A DNA stretch of 64,000 nt from SURF-21 sp964529285 (GCA_964529285.1 CAZGWK010000005.1:33327-97326); one strand, 5' to 3'; shown: positions 1 to 9,427, numbered from the stretch's first letter. The notes: generated by a model from the letters alone, not told the origin. Translations and numbers: made by a program.

Positions 1-1432
1 CGGCCTCGCTCACCAGCACGCTCAGCGCCGCCCCCGTGTATCCCCAGAACGATATGGCGACAACACCCATGACCGCTTTCACCGGCAAACCGAACAGCAC
101 CACCGCGGATATCGTCTTCTGCTTGTTGATGACGATGAAGAACGGGAAGCTGATGGCGGTCATGAAGGTGAAGTTCATGGCGGCCATGGTCAGCCAGGTA
201 ACGTGCCAGGCGTCGATGAACTGGAACTTCTGCAATACCAGTACGGGACGGGCCAGGACGGGCACAATCACCGTCAGGGGAATGACCATCAGCCATCCGT
301 AATATATGAGGCGCTCCCATACCTCGCCCAACCTCTCGGGATGCTTGCCGCCTACCTTGGATACCGCCGGCAGAATCGCCATGTTCAGAGCCAGGGTGAG
401 GAAGACCAGGGCCTTGGCGAACATGCCGGCCGCGTTATACAGCCCCACCTGCTCGTCACCCTTGATCCAGGAGAGGATGGGGATATCCATACCGGCGTAG
501 ACGGTCACGCCGGCGGCGACCACCGCAAGGGGCCAGGCATTGCTCAGCAGGTAGCGCCACAACTTGCTGTCCATGACGAAGGGGCCCAGCCTGGCGATGG
601 AGCCCGGTAGGCTCGCGGGCGGGGCAACCAGCGCAGCCGCGCTTTCCTCCCCGGCGCCGCCACGGGCCGTTCCGCCTTCCTCGGACAACCCGGCGTAGGA
701 ATAGTTGGCGAGCAGCGCCTCCATGGCCGCCTCGCCCGACGGGTCCGGTACGTGCGTGACGGCCTCCGCAACCGCCATGTCGCCGATATCGGCGGCCGCG
801 GTGTCGCCCCTGCGCAGGACGCGTCGGTAGGCCAGGTAGAGGTGGAAGATGGAGTAGAGGATGGTGACGATGTAGATGAGGACCAGATAGACCAGCACGT
901 TCTCGAATCCGGCCAGTACCACGTATATGGACATGACGACCTTCATGATCCCCATGATGAGGTAGACGAAAGCCACCACTCCCAGCCTTTCCAGGGCGAT
1001 GAAGTTCTCGCAGAGCGAATTGGAGAAGGGCTGCTCGATGAGGAGGCAGAACGCGATGGTAAAGACCACCCAGAATTTTTCCCCGCCCGTCGCGCCCGAA
1101 CCCTGCAGGGCCAGGCTCACGAAATTCGTGAGCATGAGCAGGGCGAAGGCGAGCAGGCCCAGGAGCAGGCGCAGGGATACGATGTTATTGAAATAACGCC
1201 GCAGGCGGGAGGTCTCCTGCGAGACGTCGCGTATGGAGATATTGCCGAGACCGAAATCGGGTATCACCTGGAAGATGGTATAGAGTGTGAACGCATAGGT
1301 GTATATACCCGCCATTTCCGGCCCCAGGTTGCGGTTTATGATGATGGCCAGGATAAAAGTCAGCCCCGAGGTCACGACTCTGGCACTCACCAACGCGGCT
1401 GTGTTCTTCGAAAGCCTGCCCACTCTCTCCAT
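1..1432 (-). CDS. Polysaccharide flippase (Wzx/MATE-like), C-terminus cut by window edge
   Basis: Polytopic membrane protein of the polysaccharide-transporter family that would flip lipid-linked glycan units across the cytoplasmic membrane. The visible 477 residues start MERVGRLSKNTAALVSARV and continue as alternating hydrophobic helices; the NRNLGPEMAG and LPDFGLG-like stretch (IPDFGLGNIS) near residues 30-65 are typical of the family's first helices. An unusual Ala/Gly/Glu-rich cytoplasmic loop of roughly 75 residues (about 204-280) separates the two halves. The ATG has a GGAGG about 13 bases upstream; an overlapping reading frame starting slightly further upstream is a shadow. The reading frame is open to base 1, so the last helices lie outside. 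It lies downstream of the Wzz/kinase-like gene on the same strand, consistent with a glycan export locus. Confidence 0.88.
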   Translation of the reverse strand, partial: MERVGRLSKNTAALVSARVVTSGLTFILAIIINRNLGPEMAGIYTYAFTLYTIFQVIPDFGLGNISIRDVSQETSRLRRYFNNIVSLRLLLGLLAFALLMLTNFVSLALQGSGATGGEKFWVVFTIAFCLLIEQPFSNSLCENFIALERLGVVAFVYLIMGIMKVVMSIYVVLAGFENVLVYLVLIYIVTILYSIFHLYLAYRRVLRRGDTAAADIGDMAVAEAVTHVPDPSGEAAMEALLANYSYAGLSEEGGTARGGAGEESAAALVAPPASLPGSIARLGPFVMDSKLWRYLLSNAWPLAVVAAGVTVYAGMDIPILSWIKGDEQVGLYNAAGMFAKALVFLTLALNMAILPAVSKVGGKHPERLGEVWERLIYYGWLMVIPLTVIVPVLARPVLVLQKFQFIDAWHVTWLTMAAMNFTFMTAISFPFFIVINKQKTISAVVLFGLPVKAVMGVVAISFWGYTGAALSVLVSEA

Positions 1433-1764
1433 ATCGCGTCGCAACCTCCATCAGGTCCGGTATTAGGCCCCGAAAAGGGACAACAGGGAAAAACCTGCGA
1501 GCGCACACGTGCCGGGCATGCATAAGTTCAAGCATATAGCAGAATAAGCAAACCCCGGTAGAACCTGTCCGGGCGCCGGGACACCGTCGCATTGAAAGCT
1601 CATGCGTCGAAACGCGATACCTAATCGAGCTTGCCGCGTCGGCTCCGCCTCCTCGCAATAAGGCTCCCGCCTTGCGGGAAGCCTAGCTTCCGCGATACAT
1701 ACTGTCGAATGAGATTTCGTCCGGAAAGTATGCTTTGCGCAATGCCCGGGTCCAGCCCCATTGG
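1433..1764. other. Intergenic region between flippase and Wzz/kinase-like gene
   Basis: No convincing gene. The only structure I see is a hairpin at 1662-1683 (GGCT-CCCGC stem closed by GCGGG-AAGCC with a one-base bulge). Read on the minus strand it is followed by TTATTG, a weak U-tract, and could end transcription of the upstream Wzz/kinase-like gene. Confidence 0.4.
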
Positions 1765-3999
1765 TTATTCCCAGTCGATGCCTTCTTCGTCTCCGTTCCG
1801 CTCCCGGGAATCCTGGCCCCTGCCCTTTCCGAAAGCCTTTCTCCCGCCTTTGGCGTCCAGCCGGAAGCGCCTCTTCTCCTGTCGCCTCAAGCCCTTTTCG
1901 TCCTTTTTATCCTGCACGCTTTGCGAGTCCGCGCCGCCGCGAGAAGTTTCCGCGACGCCGCTGGCTGTTTCGGAGCCGGAGAACCTGGCGCCGGCGTCCA
2001 CCAGCAACTGCCTGAGGTGGCGCTGCGCCTCCTCCTCGCTCATGCTTGCGAACTCGCCCTCGCGCCGCATCATCCTGATGATGGAACGCGTTATGCGCGC
2101 GATATTCTCATCGCTTATGCTGTAACGGCGCAGGAAGGACTGGTAATATTCCGCGATGGCGGTGGAGGCCGACTCCCTTACGTCCGCCTTGTCTGAGTTC
2201 AGGGCGCGCAGCCAGTTCTTGGGGATAGGGGCTCCCTTCTCTCCCATGCGGCGGAAGTCCTCGGCGACGCTCTCCTTCACCTGCTGCATGTCCCCGGCGG
2301 CGCCGCCCTGAGCGGATGCCGCCGCCGCGGAGTCAGGAGTGGCTTTACCCGCCGCGGGCCGCCCCGCTGTGGTACCCGGCCTGTCTGCTCTGGCCGGAGC
2401 CGATGCCGCCTCAACCGGCTCGCGGCCTGGCTCGGCCTGTGCCGCCACCTCGGGCCTGGCGGCGAACTCTGCCTCGTACGGTTTCTCCGCGGCTTCTCTC
2501 GTAGCGCTCGGGGGTTCGGCCCGGAGCGTTCCGGACGCCGGCTTAGCCCCCTCTCCGGGCTTGACCGCAGGCGGGACCGCCTCCCTCGTTTTGTCTTTTT
2601 TCTTTTTCCTTGCCGCGGGCGGCGGAGGGGGTGCCTTGGCCTCGCGTTCCCGCGCCCCCGCGTCGCGCCCTTTCATCTTCACGTTGGCCAGCACCGCACC
2701 CAACGGCACAACTCCCAGGCGCTCGAGGTTATGCATGGCTTCATCCGCGGCCTTGCGCGTGCAGCGGTCGGCGTCGACGATGATCAGGCTGGCCTCCGAC
2801 TGCGCGGCCGCCACCGCGGCGTCCATGGAGCCGATAAGGGGCGGGGCGTAGAGCACTATCTTGTCGTAGAGGCCCTCCTGCTCGCGCAGCTCTTCCTCGA
2901 AGGAGGTAAGAGAGAGCAGGTCGGTGGAGTTCTCGCTCTTTGCGCCTGCGGGAAGGAAGGCGAAGTCCTTTATCTTGTCCTCCACCGTCTTTCCCCTGTA
3001 ATCCTCGCCGGATTCCAGGGCATCGGAGAGGCCGGGACGGTCTTCGCAGTCCATGAGCCCGGAGAGGCTTCTCGCCGTAAGGTCGCAGTCTACCAGAAGG
3101 GTCCTGCGGCCGGTATTGGCGATGCTGATCGCGAGATTGGCGGCCACTGCCGGAGCGGCCTCGAAGGGTGTCGCCGCGGTGGCCAGGATGGATTTCGGGG
3201 CACCTCCGGTGGACAGGATGAGGCCGGAGCGCAGCTCCGCATAGGCCCTCCAGGTACGCGAGCCCTCTTCGAAAGTGGAAAGTAGGGCGGCCGAGCGGCC
3301 TCCCTTTTCCTTGGGCAGAGCTCCCAGGACCGGTATGTCCAGCGTTTCCTCTATCTCGCGCGCGGAGCGGAAATGGGGGTTGAAGTACTCGATAAGTATC
3401 ACCAGGGCGAGCCCCAGCAGCAGCCCCACGAAGAAGCCCAGGCCAATGTATGCGAAGGTCTTGGGCTGGGTGGGTTTCTCGGGAACGACCGCGCGGTTGG
3501 TGAAGACCATGCTCCCGTTGAGGAGCAGTTTTTTGAACTCCGTATCTTGAATGCCCGAACCCTCGATGGTCTTAAGTTCCAGAACCTCTCCCCATGCATT
3601 GGCGATGTCCGCCACCCGGGTCGGGCTGCCGTCGGAGACAGTGATCTTCACCGAGGTGGAGTTGGCCTCCGCCATCGCGCTGACCTTGCCGAGAAGCTCC
3701 TCGGGCGCTATGTCTATGCCCTGGTTCGCCAGCCTCTGGCTGGTGGACTCGGCTACGCTGATGCTCTCGGAATAGTTGGCGATGGAGGGCATCAGGGCCA
3801 CGTAGGCCAACTGGGTCTGCGCGTCGGGCAGCTTCGTCGACGGATTTGCCGGCGCCGTTGCTGATAATGCTATCTCCACCTTGTACACCGGGCTCTGCAC
3901 CTGAGCGACGATCGCCGCCACCAGGGTTGAGATCAACACCAGGGCGATGACCATCCAGTACCTCTTGGCGATGGCCGTTCCGATATCCTGCACTCTCAT
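1765..3999 (-). CDS. Wzz chain-length protein fused to a degenerate BY-kinase-like domain with C-terminal extension
   Basis: Membrane protein expected to control glycan chain length or export. Residues 15-33 and 183-206 are the two membrane helices bracketing an extracellular Wzz domain; PEKPTQPK before the second helix is the usual proline-rich signature. Residues about 240-445 match the cytoplasmic BY-kinase/CpsD fold: the A' motif LLVDCD (301-306) is present, but the P-loop position reads ATPFEAAPAVA (276-286) with no GKS/T, and the Walker B position reads KIVLYAPPL (380-388) without its aspartate. A Pro/Ala/Lys-rich linker (about 450-580) leads to a helical domain (about 590-690) and a basic tail; there is no C-terminal tyrosine cluster. 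By family knowledge this should not phosphorylate tyrosine, so a scaffold role is inferred. Confidence 0.85.
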   Translation of the reverse strand: MRVQDIGTAIAKRYWMVIALVLISTLVAAIVAQVQSPVYKVEIALSATAPANPSTKLPDAQTQLAYVALMPSIANYSESISVAESTSQRLANQGIDIAPEELLGKVSAMAEANSTSVKITVSDGSPTRVADIANAWGEVLELKTIEGSGIQDTEFKKLLLNGSMVFTNRAVVPEKPTQPKTFAYIGLGFFVGLLLGLALVILIEYFNPHFRSAREIEETLDIPVLGALPKEKGGRSAALLSTFEEGSRTWRAYAELRSGLILSTGGAPKSILATAATPFEAAPAVAANLAISIANTGRRTLLVDCDLTARSLSGLMDCEDRPGLSDALESGEDYRGKTVEDKIKDFAFLPAGAKSENSTDLLSLTSFEEELREQEGLYDKIVLYAPPLIGSMDAAVAAAQSEASLIIVDADRCTRKAADEAMHNLERLGVVPLGAVLANVKMKGRDAGAREREAKAPPPPPAARKKKKDKTREAVPPAVKPGEGAKPASGTLRAEPPSATREAAEKPYEAEFAARPEVAAQAEPGREPVEAASAPARADRPGTTAGRPAAGKATPDSAAAASAQGGAAGDMQQVKESVAEDFRRMGEKGAPIPKNWLRALNSDKADVRESASTAIAEYYQSFLRRYSISDENIARITRSIIRMMRREGEFASMSEEEAQRHLRQLLVDAGARFSGSETASGVAETSRGGADSQSVQDKKDEKGLRRQEKRRFRLDAKGGRKAFGKGRGQDSRERNGDEEGIDWE

Positions 4000-4328
4000 A
4001 CTGTAAACCCTCCGCGTTTTTTACTTTACCGGCATGAGCCCTCATTTGGACGCTACCTCCGGCAACAGGGTTCATTATACAGCAATATCGGCGGCGGACC
4101 GCCCCGGCTCAAGGGGAAAACAGGGAGCCGGAGGGCCTATAGGGGGTGCGTAACATCCTGCGCCTTCGGGTATATAAAGATTTGACAGTAGAGTCGTCGC
4201 GCCGGGGAGATGAAGGACTCAATATGTCCCCGTTTTGGACGATTACTTCAGTATGCGGATTGCGAGGACCTAAGCGAGGAAGTCCTGCAGTGCGAACTCG
4301 CTTCAGGTTGGAAAGGAGTTGGGGAAAA
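4000..4328. other. Divergent intergenic region of the glycan locus
   Basis: Separates the minus-strand Wzz/kinase-like gene from the plus-strand acyltransferase, so it must carry two promoters. On the plus strand a perfect TTGACA lies at 4182-4187, just after a TATATAAAGA stretch, but no good -10 follows at the usual distance. The open frame running in from 4146 upstream of the acyltransferase start has no ribosome site and is not counted as coding. Confidence 0.3.
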
Positions 4329-5057
4329 ATGGATTGGGAAAATACTTCTAAGCTGGCAAGGGGCTACGGCTTCCTCGCTCGCAATATCATCGCTGGAAAA
4401 GTGACCAACAAAGTCCTGGACCTCCTGGCCTTCCTGGACTACAGGCTGCTCATGTACCTCTCCATGTGGCACCCGGACATGGAGTCCCGCAAGAAGCTGC
4501 TGCGCAAGCGCGGCGTGAACATCTCGGACGAGGCATGGGTAGACGTGGGGGTATGGATAGAGATGACCACCCCGCAGGCGGTGATCATCGAGGACTATGC
4601 CAAGCTGGCCTACGGCGTGGTCATCTACGCCCACGACGCGGCGGTGAACTCCGTCGCCGACCTGCCCATGCGGGTGACGCCCACGCGCCTCGGCTACAAC
4701 TGCGCCGTCGGCACCCGCTCCGTCATCATGCCCGGCGTCACCGTGGGCCGGCACAGCGGTGTGGTCCCCGGGTCGGTGGTCACCCACGACGTAGCCGATA
4801 TGACGGTGGTAGGCGGCAATCCCGCCAGGCATCTCTTCACCGACGAGCAGCTGGGGCTGGCCTGGCAGGAGGATATGAGGCAGCACCCGGAGCTCTATTA
4901 CGACCATCCCAACCCGGGACGTGCCCCCGAAACCCCCCTCGACGATCTCCTGACCTGGCGCGAGGAAGGGCTGCCCATAAAGGACTACAGCGAGCTGCGC
5001 ACCGGGACGCCCTTCGACTATATCCTCGATGCCAAGGCGAAGAAGAAAAAGCGCTGA
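4329..5057 (+). CDS. Left-handed beta-helix acyltransferase (hexapeptide repeat)
   Basis: Predicted O-acetyl/acyl transferase acting on a nucleotide sugar or glycan. Imperfect hexapeptide turns run through VDVGVWIEM, VIIEDYAKLAYG, LGYNCAVGTRSVIMPGVTVG and HSGVVPGSVVTHDVADMTVVGGNPAR, the last being the characteristic final turn of the family. The Lys-rich end (KAKKKKR) is unusual. The start was chosen at the ATG preceded by GGAAAGGAGT about nine bases upstream; the frame is open further upstream but without a ribosome site. It is the first plus-strand gene of a seven-gene glycan run, and the next gene follows within about ten bases if the early GTG is used. Confidence 0.85.
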   Translation: MDWENTSKLARGYGFLARNIIAGKVTNKVLDLLAFLDYRLLMYLSMWHPDMESRKKLLRKRGVNISDEAWVDVGVWIEMTTPQAVIIEDYAKLAYGVVIYAHDAAVNSVADLPMRVTPTRLGYNCAVGTRSVIMPGVTVGRHSGVVPGSVVTHDVADMTVVGGNPARHLFTDEQLGLAWQEDMRQHPELYYDHPNPGRAPETPLDDLLTWREEGLPIKDYSELRTGTPFDYILDAKAKKKKR

Positions 5058-5066
5058 GGCTGCCGT

Positions 5067-5831
5067 GTGGAGCGGCGGCACTCGGCGGACAGCCGGGCAC
5101 GCCGCAGAAAAAGTGCGCAAGGGTTTGTACGAGCGGCTGATCTACCGTTATCCTTGAGACAAAGTAAACGCTCAGGCGAGAAAGAACGGGTCTTGTACGA
5201 CGAGGGATACTACCGTTACCGCGAGTCCACGCGCGATTTCAGCATCGAGGCCGGGCTGCTCTACGACATGCTCTCGCCCGGGCCCGCTGCGCGCATACTA
5301 GAGGTGGGGTGCGGGGGAGGTGCCCTCCTCTCTTTTCTGGAGGCCAGGGGCCACAGCGCTACGGGCGTGGACATCCTGGAGGAGGCGGTGCGCCTGGCCT
5401 CACAGGCCGCTCCGTCCAGCCGGGTGATAAGGTCGCATGCCGGCGAGCTGCCCTTCGATGCGGGTTCCTTCGACCGCCTGCTCAGCCATCACCTGGTGGA
5501 GCACCTCGACGACCTTCCGGGTGCGCTGCAGGAGTGGCGCCGCGTGCTGGTGCCGGGAGCCGTGGTGGCGATATGCACTCCGAACCGTCTCTACCCCAGC
5601 CCGCGCATCTTCGACGATCCCAGCCACGTGCACGTCTACGACCGGCGCGAACTGGCGGGAGTGGTTGAAGAAGCCGGTTTCAGGGTCGAGGATTCACTTA
5701 CCGTGTTCCCGCATCTGTGGAAGGACCGTTTAAGCGTGGCGGTGGGCGTCCCTCTGTGGCGCGCCTTCTGCCGCCTGCCTTATTTTCGCGACCGGGGGCG
5801 CAGCCTGCTGCTCTCGGCACAGCGGCGTTAG
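5067..5831 (+). CDS. Class I SAM-dependent methyltransferase
   Basis: Cytoplasmic methyltransferase, probably acting on a sugar or lipid intermediate. The SAM-binding glycine motif is ILEVGCGGGALL, the acidic post-II residue sits in TGVDILEEAV, and SFDRLLSHHLVEHLDD is motif II of the Methyltransf_11 type. The N-terminus is uncertain: the GTG used here gives about 40 Arg/Ser-rich residues with no family resemblance, and a TTG near 5193 (LYDEGYYRYRES) may be the true start. It sits between an acyltransferase and two GT4 glycosyltransferases in a tight same-strand run, so glycan decoration is the inferred role. Confidence 0.82.
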   Translation: MERRHSADSRARRRKSAQGFVRAADLPLSLRQSKRSGEKERVLYDEGYYRYRESTRDFSIEAGLLYDMLSPGPAARILEVGCGGGALLSFLEARGHSATGVDILEEAVRLASQAAPSSRVIRSHAGELPFDAGSFDRLLSHHLVEHLDDLPGALQEWRRVLVPGAVVAICTPNRLYPSPRIFDDPSHVHVYDRRELAGVVEEAGFRVEDSLTVFPHLWKDRLSVAVGVPLWRAFCRLPYFRDRGRSLLLSAQRR

Positions 5832-5840
5832 GAGTGCGAT

Positions 5841-7103
5841 TTGTCTGCATACCGTCTGCTCATCGCGAACCACGCGGTGGAGATAGGAGGGGCGGAGCGC
5901 GTCCTCCTGCGCTTCCTGCAGCGCATCGACCGCGGCCTCTTCGAGCCCGCGCTGGCTTGTCCTCACCCTGGTCCCTTGAGCGAGGAGGCGGCGAAGCTGG
6001 GCCTGCGGGTCCACTTCGGTTATCCGGCCCCGAGGCTGCTGGAGGTGAGGAGGAGGTCCCTGGGTAAAAGCCGCCTGGCGGCGCTGGCCTATCCCTGGGA
6101 CATGGCGCGCACCGTATGCGGATTGGCGCGCCTGCTGCGCAAGGGCGGTTACGACCTGGTACTGACCAACAGCGCCAAGGCGGATATCTACGGCAGCCTC
6201 GCCGCCCGCCTGGCCGGGATACCGGTGGTGTGGCGCCTGCACGATATCGTTGATTGCGACGCCTTCAGCCGCCTCAACATCGCGCTCTTCCGCTTCTTCG
6301 CCACCTGGTTCGCCGCCAGGGTCCTGGCGGTATCCGGGGCGGTGCGCGACGCTCTTATGGCCCGCAGCGTACGCGGGGACAAGATCGCGGTGGTGTACAA
6401 CGGCATCGATTTAGAGGCGCTGTCCCGTACGGCACAGCGTGATGCGGCGAGGGTGGAGTGGGATCTCCAGGAGGATGCACCGGTCGCCGGCCTGGTGGGC
6501 AGGCTGGTGGACTGGAAGGGACCGGACCGTTTTCTCGCGGCCGCGGCGGAGGTAGCCCGGACTATCCCGCAGGCCCGCTTCATGCTGGTGGGAGACGCTA
6601 TCTTCGGGGAAGCGGGTTACTTGGGCGAGTTGAAGGAGATGGCCGTCCGGCTGGGATTGGGAGAGCGGGCCGTCTTCACCGGTTTCCGGGAGGATGCGCT
6701 GCGCATCATGTCGGGGCTGGACGTGTTGGTGCACGCCTCCCTGCTCCCAGATCCTCTGCCCACGGTGCTCATCGAGGCTATGGCCCTGGGGCTTCCCGTG
6801 GTGGCGGCGGATGCCGGGGGCGTGCGCGAGATAGTGCGCGAGGGATCGACCGGCCTGGTGGTGCCGCCCGGAGACGTGCGGGCCATGAGCGAGGCCATGG
6901 TGGAGCTGCTGTCGGACCCTGAGGAAGCTGCCCGCATGGGCAGGGCGGGCCGCGAGCTTGCGGGAGAACGGTTCGATATCGAGAGGCAGGCGCGGAGGCT
7001 CGAAGAGGAGATGCTGTCCGTTCTACCCGGCATGGGAAAAGACGGCACTGCACGCGTGAGGGACCGGCGCAAGAGAAAGCCTTACGAGGGGATACGGGCA
7101 TGA
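5841..7103 (+). CDS. GT4-family glycosyltransferase
   Basis: Retaining glycosyltransferase of the GT-B fold that transfers a sugar from a nucleotide donor during glycan assembly. The N-terminal acceptor domain shows NHAVEIGGAERVLLRFL, the typical glycine-rich loop of the family, and SNSAKADIYGSL-like text (TNSAKADIYG). The donor domain shows VGRLVDWKGPDRFL, then LVHASLLPDPLPTVLIEAMALGLPVVA with the EX7E-type region, and GGVREIV. The start is TTG, seven bases after a TAGGAGTG ribosome site. Its stop overlaps the start of the next GT4 gene (ATGA), pointing to coupled translation. Confidence 0.9.
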   Translation: MSAYRLLIANHAVEIGGAERVLLRFLQRIDRGLFEPALACPHPGPLSEEAAKLGLRVHFGYPAPRLLEVRRRSLGKSRLAALAYPWDMARTVCGLARLLRKGGYDLVLTNSAKADIYGSLAARLAGIPVVWRLHDIVDCDAFSRLNIALFRFFATWFAARVLAVSGAVRDALMARSVRGDKIAVVYNGIDLEALSRTAQRDAARVEWDLQEDAPVAGLVGRLVDWKGPDRFLAAAAEVARTIPQARFMLVGDAIFGEAGYLGELKEMAVRLGLGERAVFTGFREDALRIMSGLDVLVHASLLPDPLPTVLIEAMALGLPVVAADAGGVREIVREGSTGLVVPPGDVRAMSEAMVELLSDPEEAARMGRAGRELAGERFDIERQARRLEEEMLSVLPGMGKDGTARVRDRRKRKPYEGIRA

Positions 7104-8215
7104 GGATAGGGGTAGAGGGGCGCACCCTGCAGGGAGAGAGATACGGCGTAGCCCGTTACCTGGTTAACCTCCTGCGCAACCTGGTGGAGTCGGAGGGGAA
7201 CGAGGAATACATCGTCTACCTCTCCGAACCCATCGTCCCCCTGGACTTCTCCTCGCCGCGCCTGCGGCTGGAGGTCCTGGGCCGCGCCCCGGGGCTCACC
7301 TGGAGGCACCTGCGCCTTCCCCTGGCCATGCGCCGCGATAAGGTGGACCTGCATTACTCGCCCTCCTATTTCCTGCCCTTGCTCAAGTTATGCCCGGCCG
7401 TGGTGGTGGTGCACGATCTGACCTTCAAGGTGCACCCCGAATGGTTCGCGAAGGATCTAAGGTTCCGTTTCGACGACTTCTTCTGGCGCGAGGTCAAGCG
7501 GGCCGAGCGCATCGTCACCGTGAGCGAACATTCCAAGAGGGATATCTTGCGCATCCTGAAGGTGGATGCGTCCAGGGTGACGGTGATAGCCGAGGCCGCC
7601 GACCCCTTTTTCCGTCCCGTCGGCGACGTGGAGCGCCTGGCGGAAGTGCGGAGCAGTTACGGACTCGAGCCCGGTTTCCTCTTCACGGTGGGGGCTGTCC
7701 ATACGCGCAGGAACCTGGAGCGCCTCATCGAGGCGGTTTCCCTCGCCTCGCGCGACCTGGGGGAGGGACTGCAGCTTCTCATACTGGGTACCCCGGCGCC
7801 CTTCACGCCTCCGGTCGATATATGGGGGACGGCGCGCCGCTGCGGCATGGAGGACAGGCTTAGACACGTGGAATACCTGCCCGAGGAGGATCTGCTGCTC
7901 TTGTACAACGCCTGCGGGCTGTTCGTCTATCCCTCCCTCTACGAAGGGTTCGGGCTGCCGGTGATCGAGGCCATGGCCTGCGGCGCGCCCGTCGTCTGCT
8001 CGGGCGTGACCTCGCTTCCGGAGGTCGCGGGGGATGCGGCACTCTTCTTCGACCCCCTGAACGTAGAGGACATGGCTTCAGCGGTATCCAGGGCGGCGGG
8101 CGACGCCGCTCTGCGCCAGGATCTCATCCGGGCGGGCAAGACCAGAGCCGCCTCGTTCTCCTGGCGGAAAACGGTCGAGGAGACTTTGCAGGTCTTCCGC
8201 GAAACAATTGCATGA
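7100..8215 (+). CDS. GT4-family glycosyltransferase (mannosyltransferase-like)
   Basis: Second GT-B retaining glycosyltransferase of the run. The N-terminus MRIGVEGRTLQGERYGVARY is the MtfB/WbdB-like start in which a substrate loop follows the first strand. The C-terminal donor domain has FTVGAVHTRRNLERLIEA, LFVYPSLYEGFGLPVIEAMACGAPVVCSG (the E-x7-E nucleotide-sugar motif) and SLPEVAGDAALFFDP. The ATG overlaps the previous stop by four bases. Substrate cannot be read from sequence; mannosyl or related hexosyl transfer is suggested only by family resemblance. Confidence 0.9.
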   Translation: MRIGVEGRTLQGERYGVARYLVNLLRNLVESEGNEEYIVYLSEPIVPLDFSSPRLRLEVLGRAPGLTWRHLRLPLAMRRDKVDLHYSPSYFLPLLKLCPAVVVVHDLTFKVHPEWFAKDLRFRFDDFFWREVKRAERIVTVSEHSKRDILRILKVDASRVTVIAEAADPFFRPVGDVERLAEVRSSYGLEPGFLFTVGAVHTRRNLERLIEAVSLASRDLGEGLQLLILGTPAPFTPPVDIWGTARRCGMEDRLRHVEYLPEEDLLLLYNACGLFVYPSLYEGFGLPVIEAMACGAPVVCSGVTSLPEVAGDAALFFDPLNVEDMASAVSRAAGDAALRQDLIRAGKTRAASFSWRKTVEETLQVFRETIA

Positions 8216-8227
8216 CGATTGATCGTT

Positions 8228-8320
8228 TGCATCGCGTAAGCGACAGCGCCGAGCGAAGCGAGGTGCGGCGGTGTCCAGTGCCGTGACGCGCCGCGCGCAC
8301 GCGGCCTGGCACGTGTTCGT
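8228..8320 (+). repeat. Dispersed GC-rich repeat, copy 1 (CGTAAGCGACAGCGCCG family)
   Basis: Begins TGCATCGCGTAAGCGACAGC and ends with CCTGGCACGTG. The same opening 24 bases and the same CCTGGCACG end recur near the right end of the window (63858 onward), with a variable hairpin centre: here GCCGAGCGAAGCGAGGTGCGGC. Located in the 230-base gap between two glycosyltransferase genes. Confidence 0.75.
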
Positions 8321-8452
8321 TGCGATTGAAGGCGTACCATCCATGGACCGCCGGACCCCTCAGGGGCCGGCGCGCGCGTTTGCTAAAATGGGCTCATACT
8401 ATGTCCCGCATGGGGCGATATAAGAAATACGTAGCAATATCGAGGTGGGGTG

Positions 8453-9427
8453 ATGACGCAGGTGAAAGAAGAGGGCGAGTACAGGCCACGGGTGAGCGCG
8501 GTGATCCCGAACTGGCACCGCAAAGGCGACCTGAGGGAGGCGCTCGAGGCCATCAAGGCCCAGACCTATCCCATCGAGGAGATAATCGTAGTCGACAATA
8601 ACTCCCAGGACGGCACGCGGGAGATGATCGAGGAGGAATTCCCCGAGGTGATGTTCATCCAGTCGCCGCACAACATCGTCATCCAGGCGCTGAACATCGG
8701 GGCCAAGACGGCGCGCGGGGACATCATCCTCCACCAGGACAACGACGGCGTGCTGGCTCCCGATGCGGTGGAGCGCATGGTCGGCGTCTTAGCCTCCGAC
8801 CCGAGTATCGCCGTGGTGCACTCCAAGAACCTCTACTACGACACCGGTGAGGAGTTCGACCCCCTGCGCTGGTTCACGCCGGAGGAGCAGGCGTCGCAGG
8901 GGATCATCGACGTGCCCAGCTTTCACGGCAACGGCGCCATGATCAGGCGCGACGTCCTGGAGGAGATCGACTACATCGAACCGGAGATACTCCTCTACCA
9001 GTTTGAGAGGAACATATCCACCAAGGCCATCGACCGCGGCTACCGCATCGTCTACCATCCCGCCTCGGTCATACGGCACAAGATCTCGCGCGAGGTGCGC
9101 AATCCCGGCCACCGGCTGTACATCACCATGACCGGTGGGTGGTGGTACCTGGCTCGCTTTTATCCCACGGGCAAGGCCCTGCAGAAGGCATTCATGTACC
9201 TGGTCTTCTTCGTACTCTATTCCCTCAAACACCGTACTTTCCGTGACTTCTTCCGCGGTATATTCGACACGTTGCTGGGACTGCCGCAGGTGCTCAGGGG
9301 CAGGAACGTCGTAGCGAGGGAAACCGTGAAGATACTGGAGAGCAAGCCCTACGAGACCTCCCTCATCTGGTACGGCTCGTGGGACACTGCCAGAAAATGG
9401 CTGAGAGTGAAAACGGGTAAGGGATAA
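8453..9427 (+). CDS. GT2-family glycosyltransferase
   Basis: Inverting GT-A glycosyltransferase using a nucleotide-sugar donor. The N-terminal domain reads SAVIPNWHRKGDLREALEAI, VDNNSQDGT, then ILHQDNDGVLAPDAVERM where DND supplies the metal-binding DXD-like residues, followed by a GNGAMIRRDVLEEI acceptor segment. Near residues 240-270 a hydrophobic stretch (FMYLVFFVLYSL) suggests membrane association. ATG was preferred over the adjacent in-frame GTG at 8450 because of spacing to CGAGGTGGGG. It is separated from the upstream GT4 genes by the dispersed repeat, but remains on the same strand. Confidence 0.9.
   Translation: MTQVKEEGEYRPRVSAVIPNWHRKGDLREALEAIKAQTYPIEEIIVVDNNSQDGTREMIEEEFPEVMFIQSPHNIVIQALNIGAKTARGDIILHQDNDGVLAPDAVERMVGVLASDPSIAVVHSKNLYYDTGEEFDPLRWFTPEEQASQGIIDVPSFHGNGAMIRRDVLEEIDYIEPEILLYQFERNISTKAIDRGYRIVYHPASVIRHKISREVRNPGHRLYITMTGGWWYLARFYPTGKALQKAFMYLVFFVLYSLKHRTFRDFFRGIFDTLLGLPQVLRGRNVVARETVKILESKPYETSLIWYGSWDTARKWLRVKTGKG

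Noticed and set aside
752..1525. A 257-codon plus-strand frame opposite the flippase
   Set aside because: Antisense shadow; the minus strand has a continuous flippase sequence.
4146..4328. In-frame upstream extension of the hexapeptide acyltransferase (61 codons)
   Set aside because: No ribosome site and no family-like sequence; the internal ATG has a strong one.
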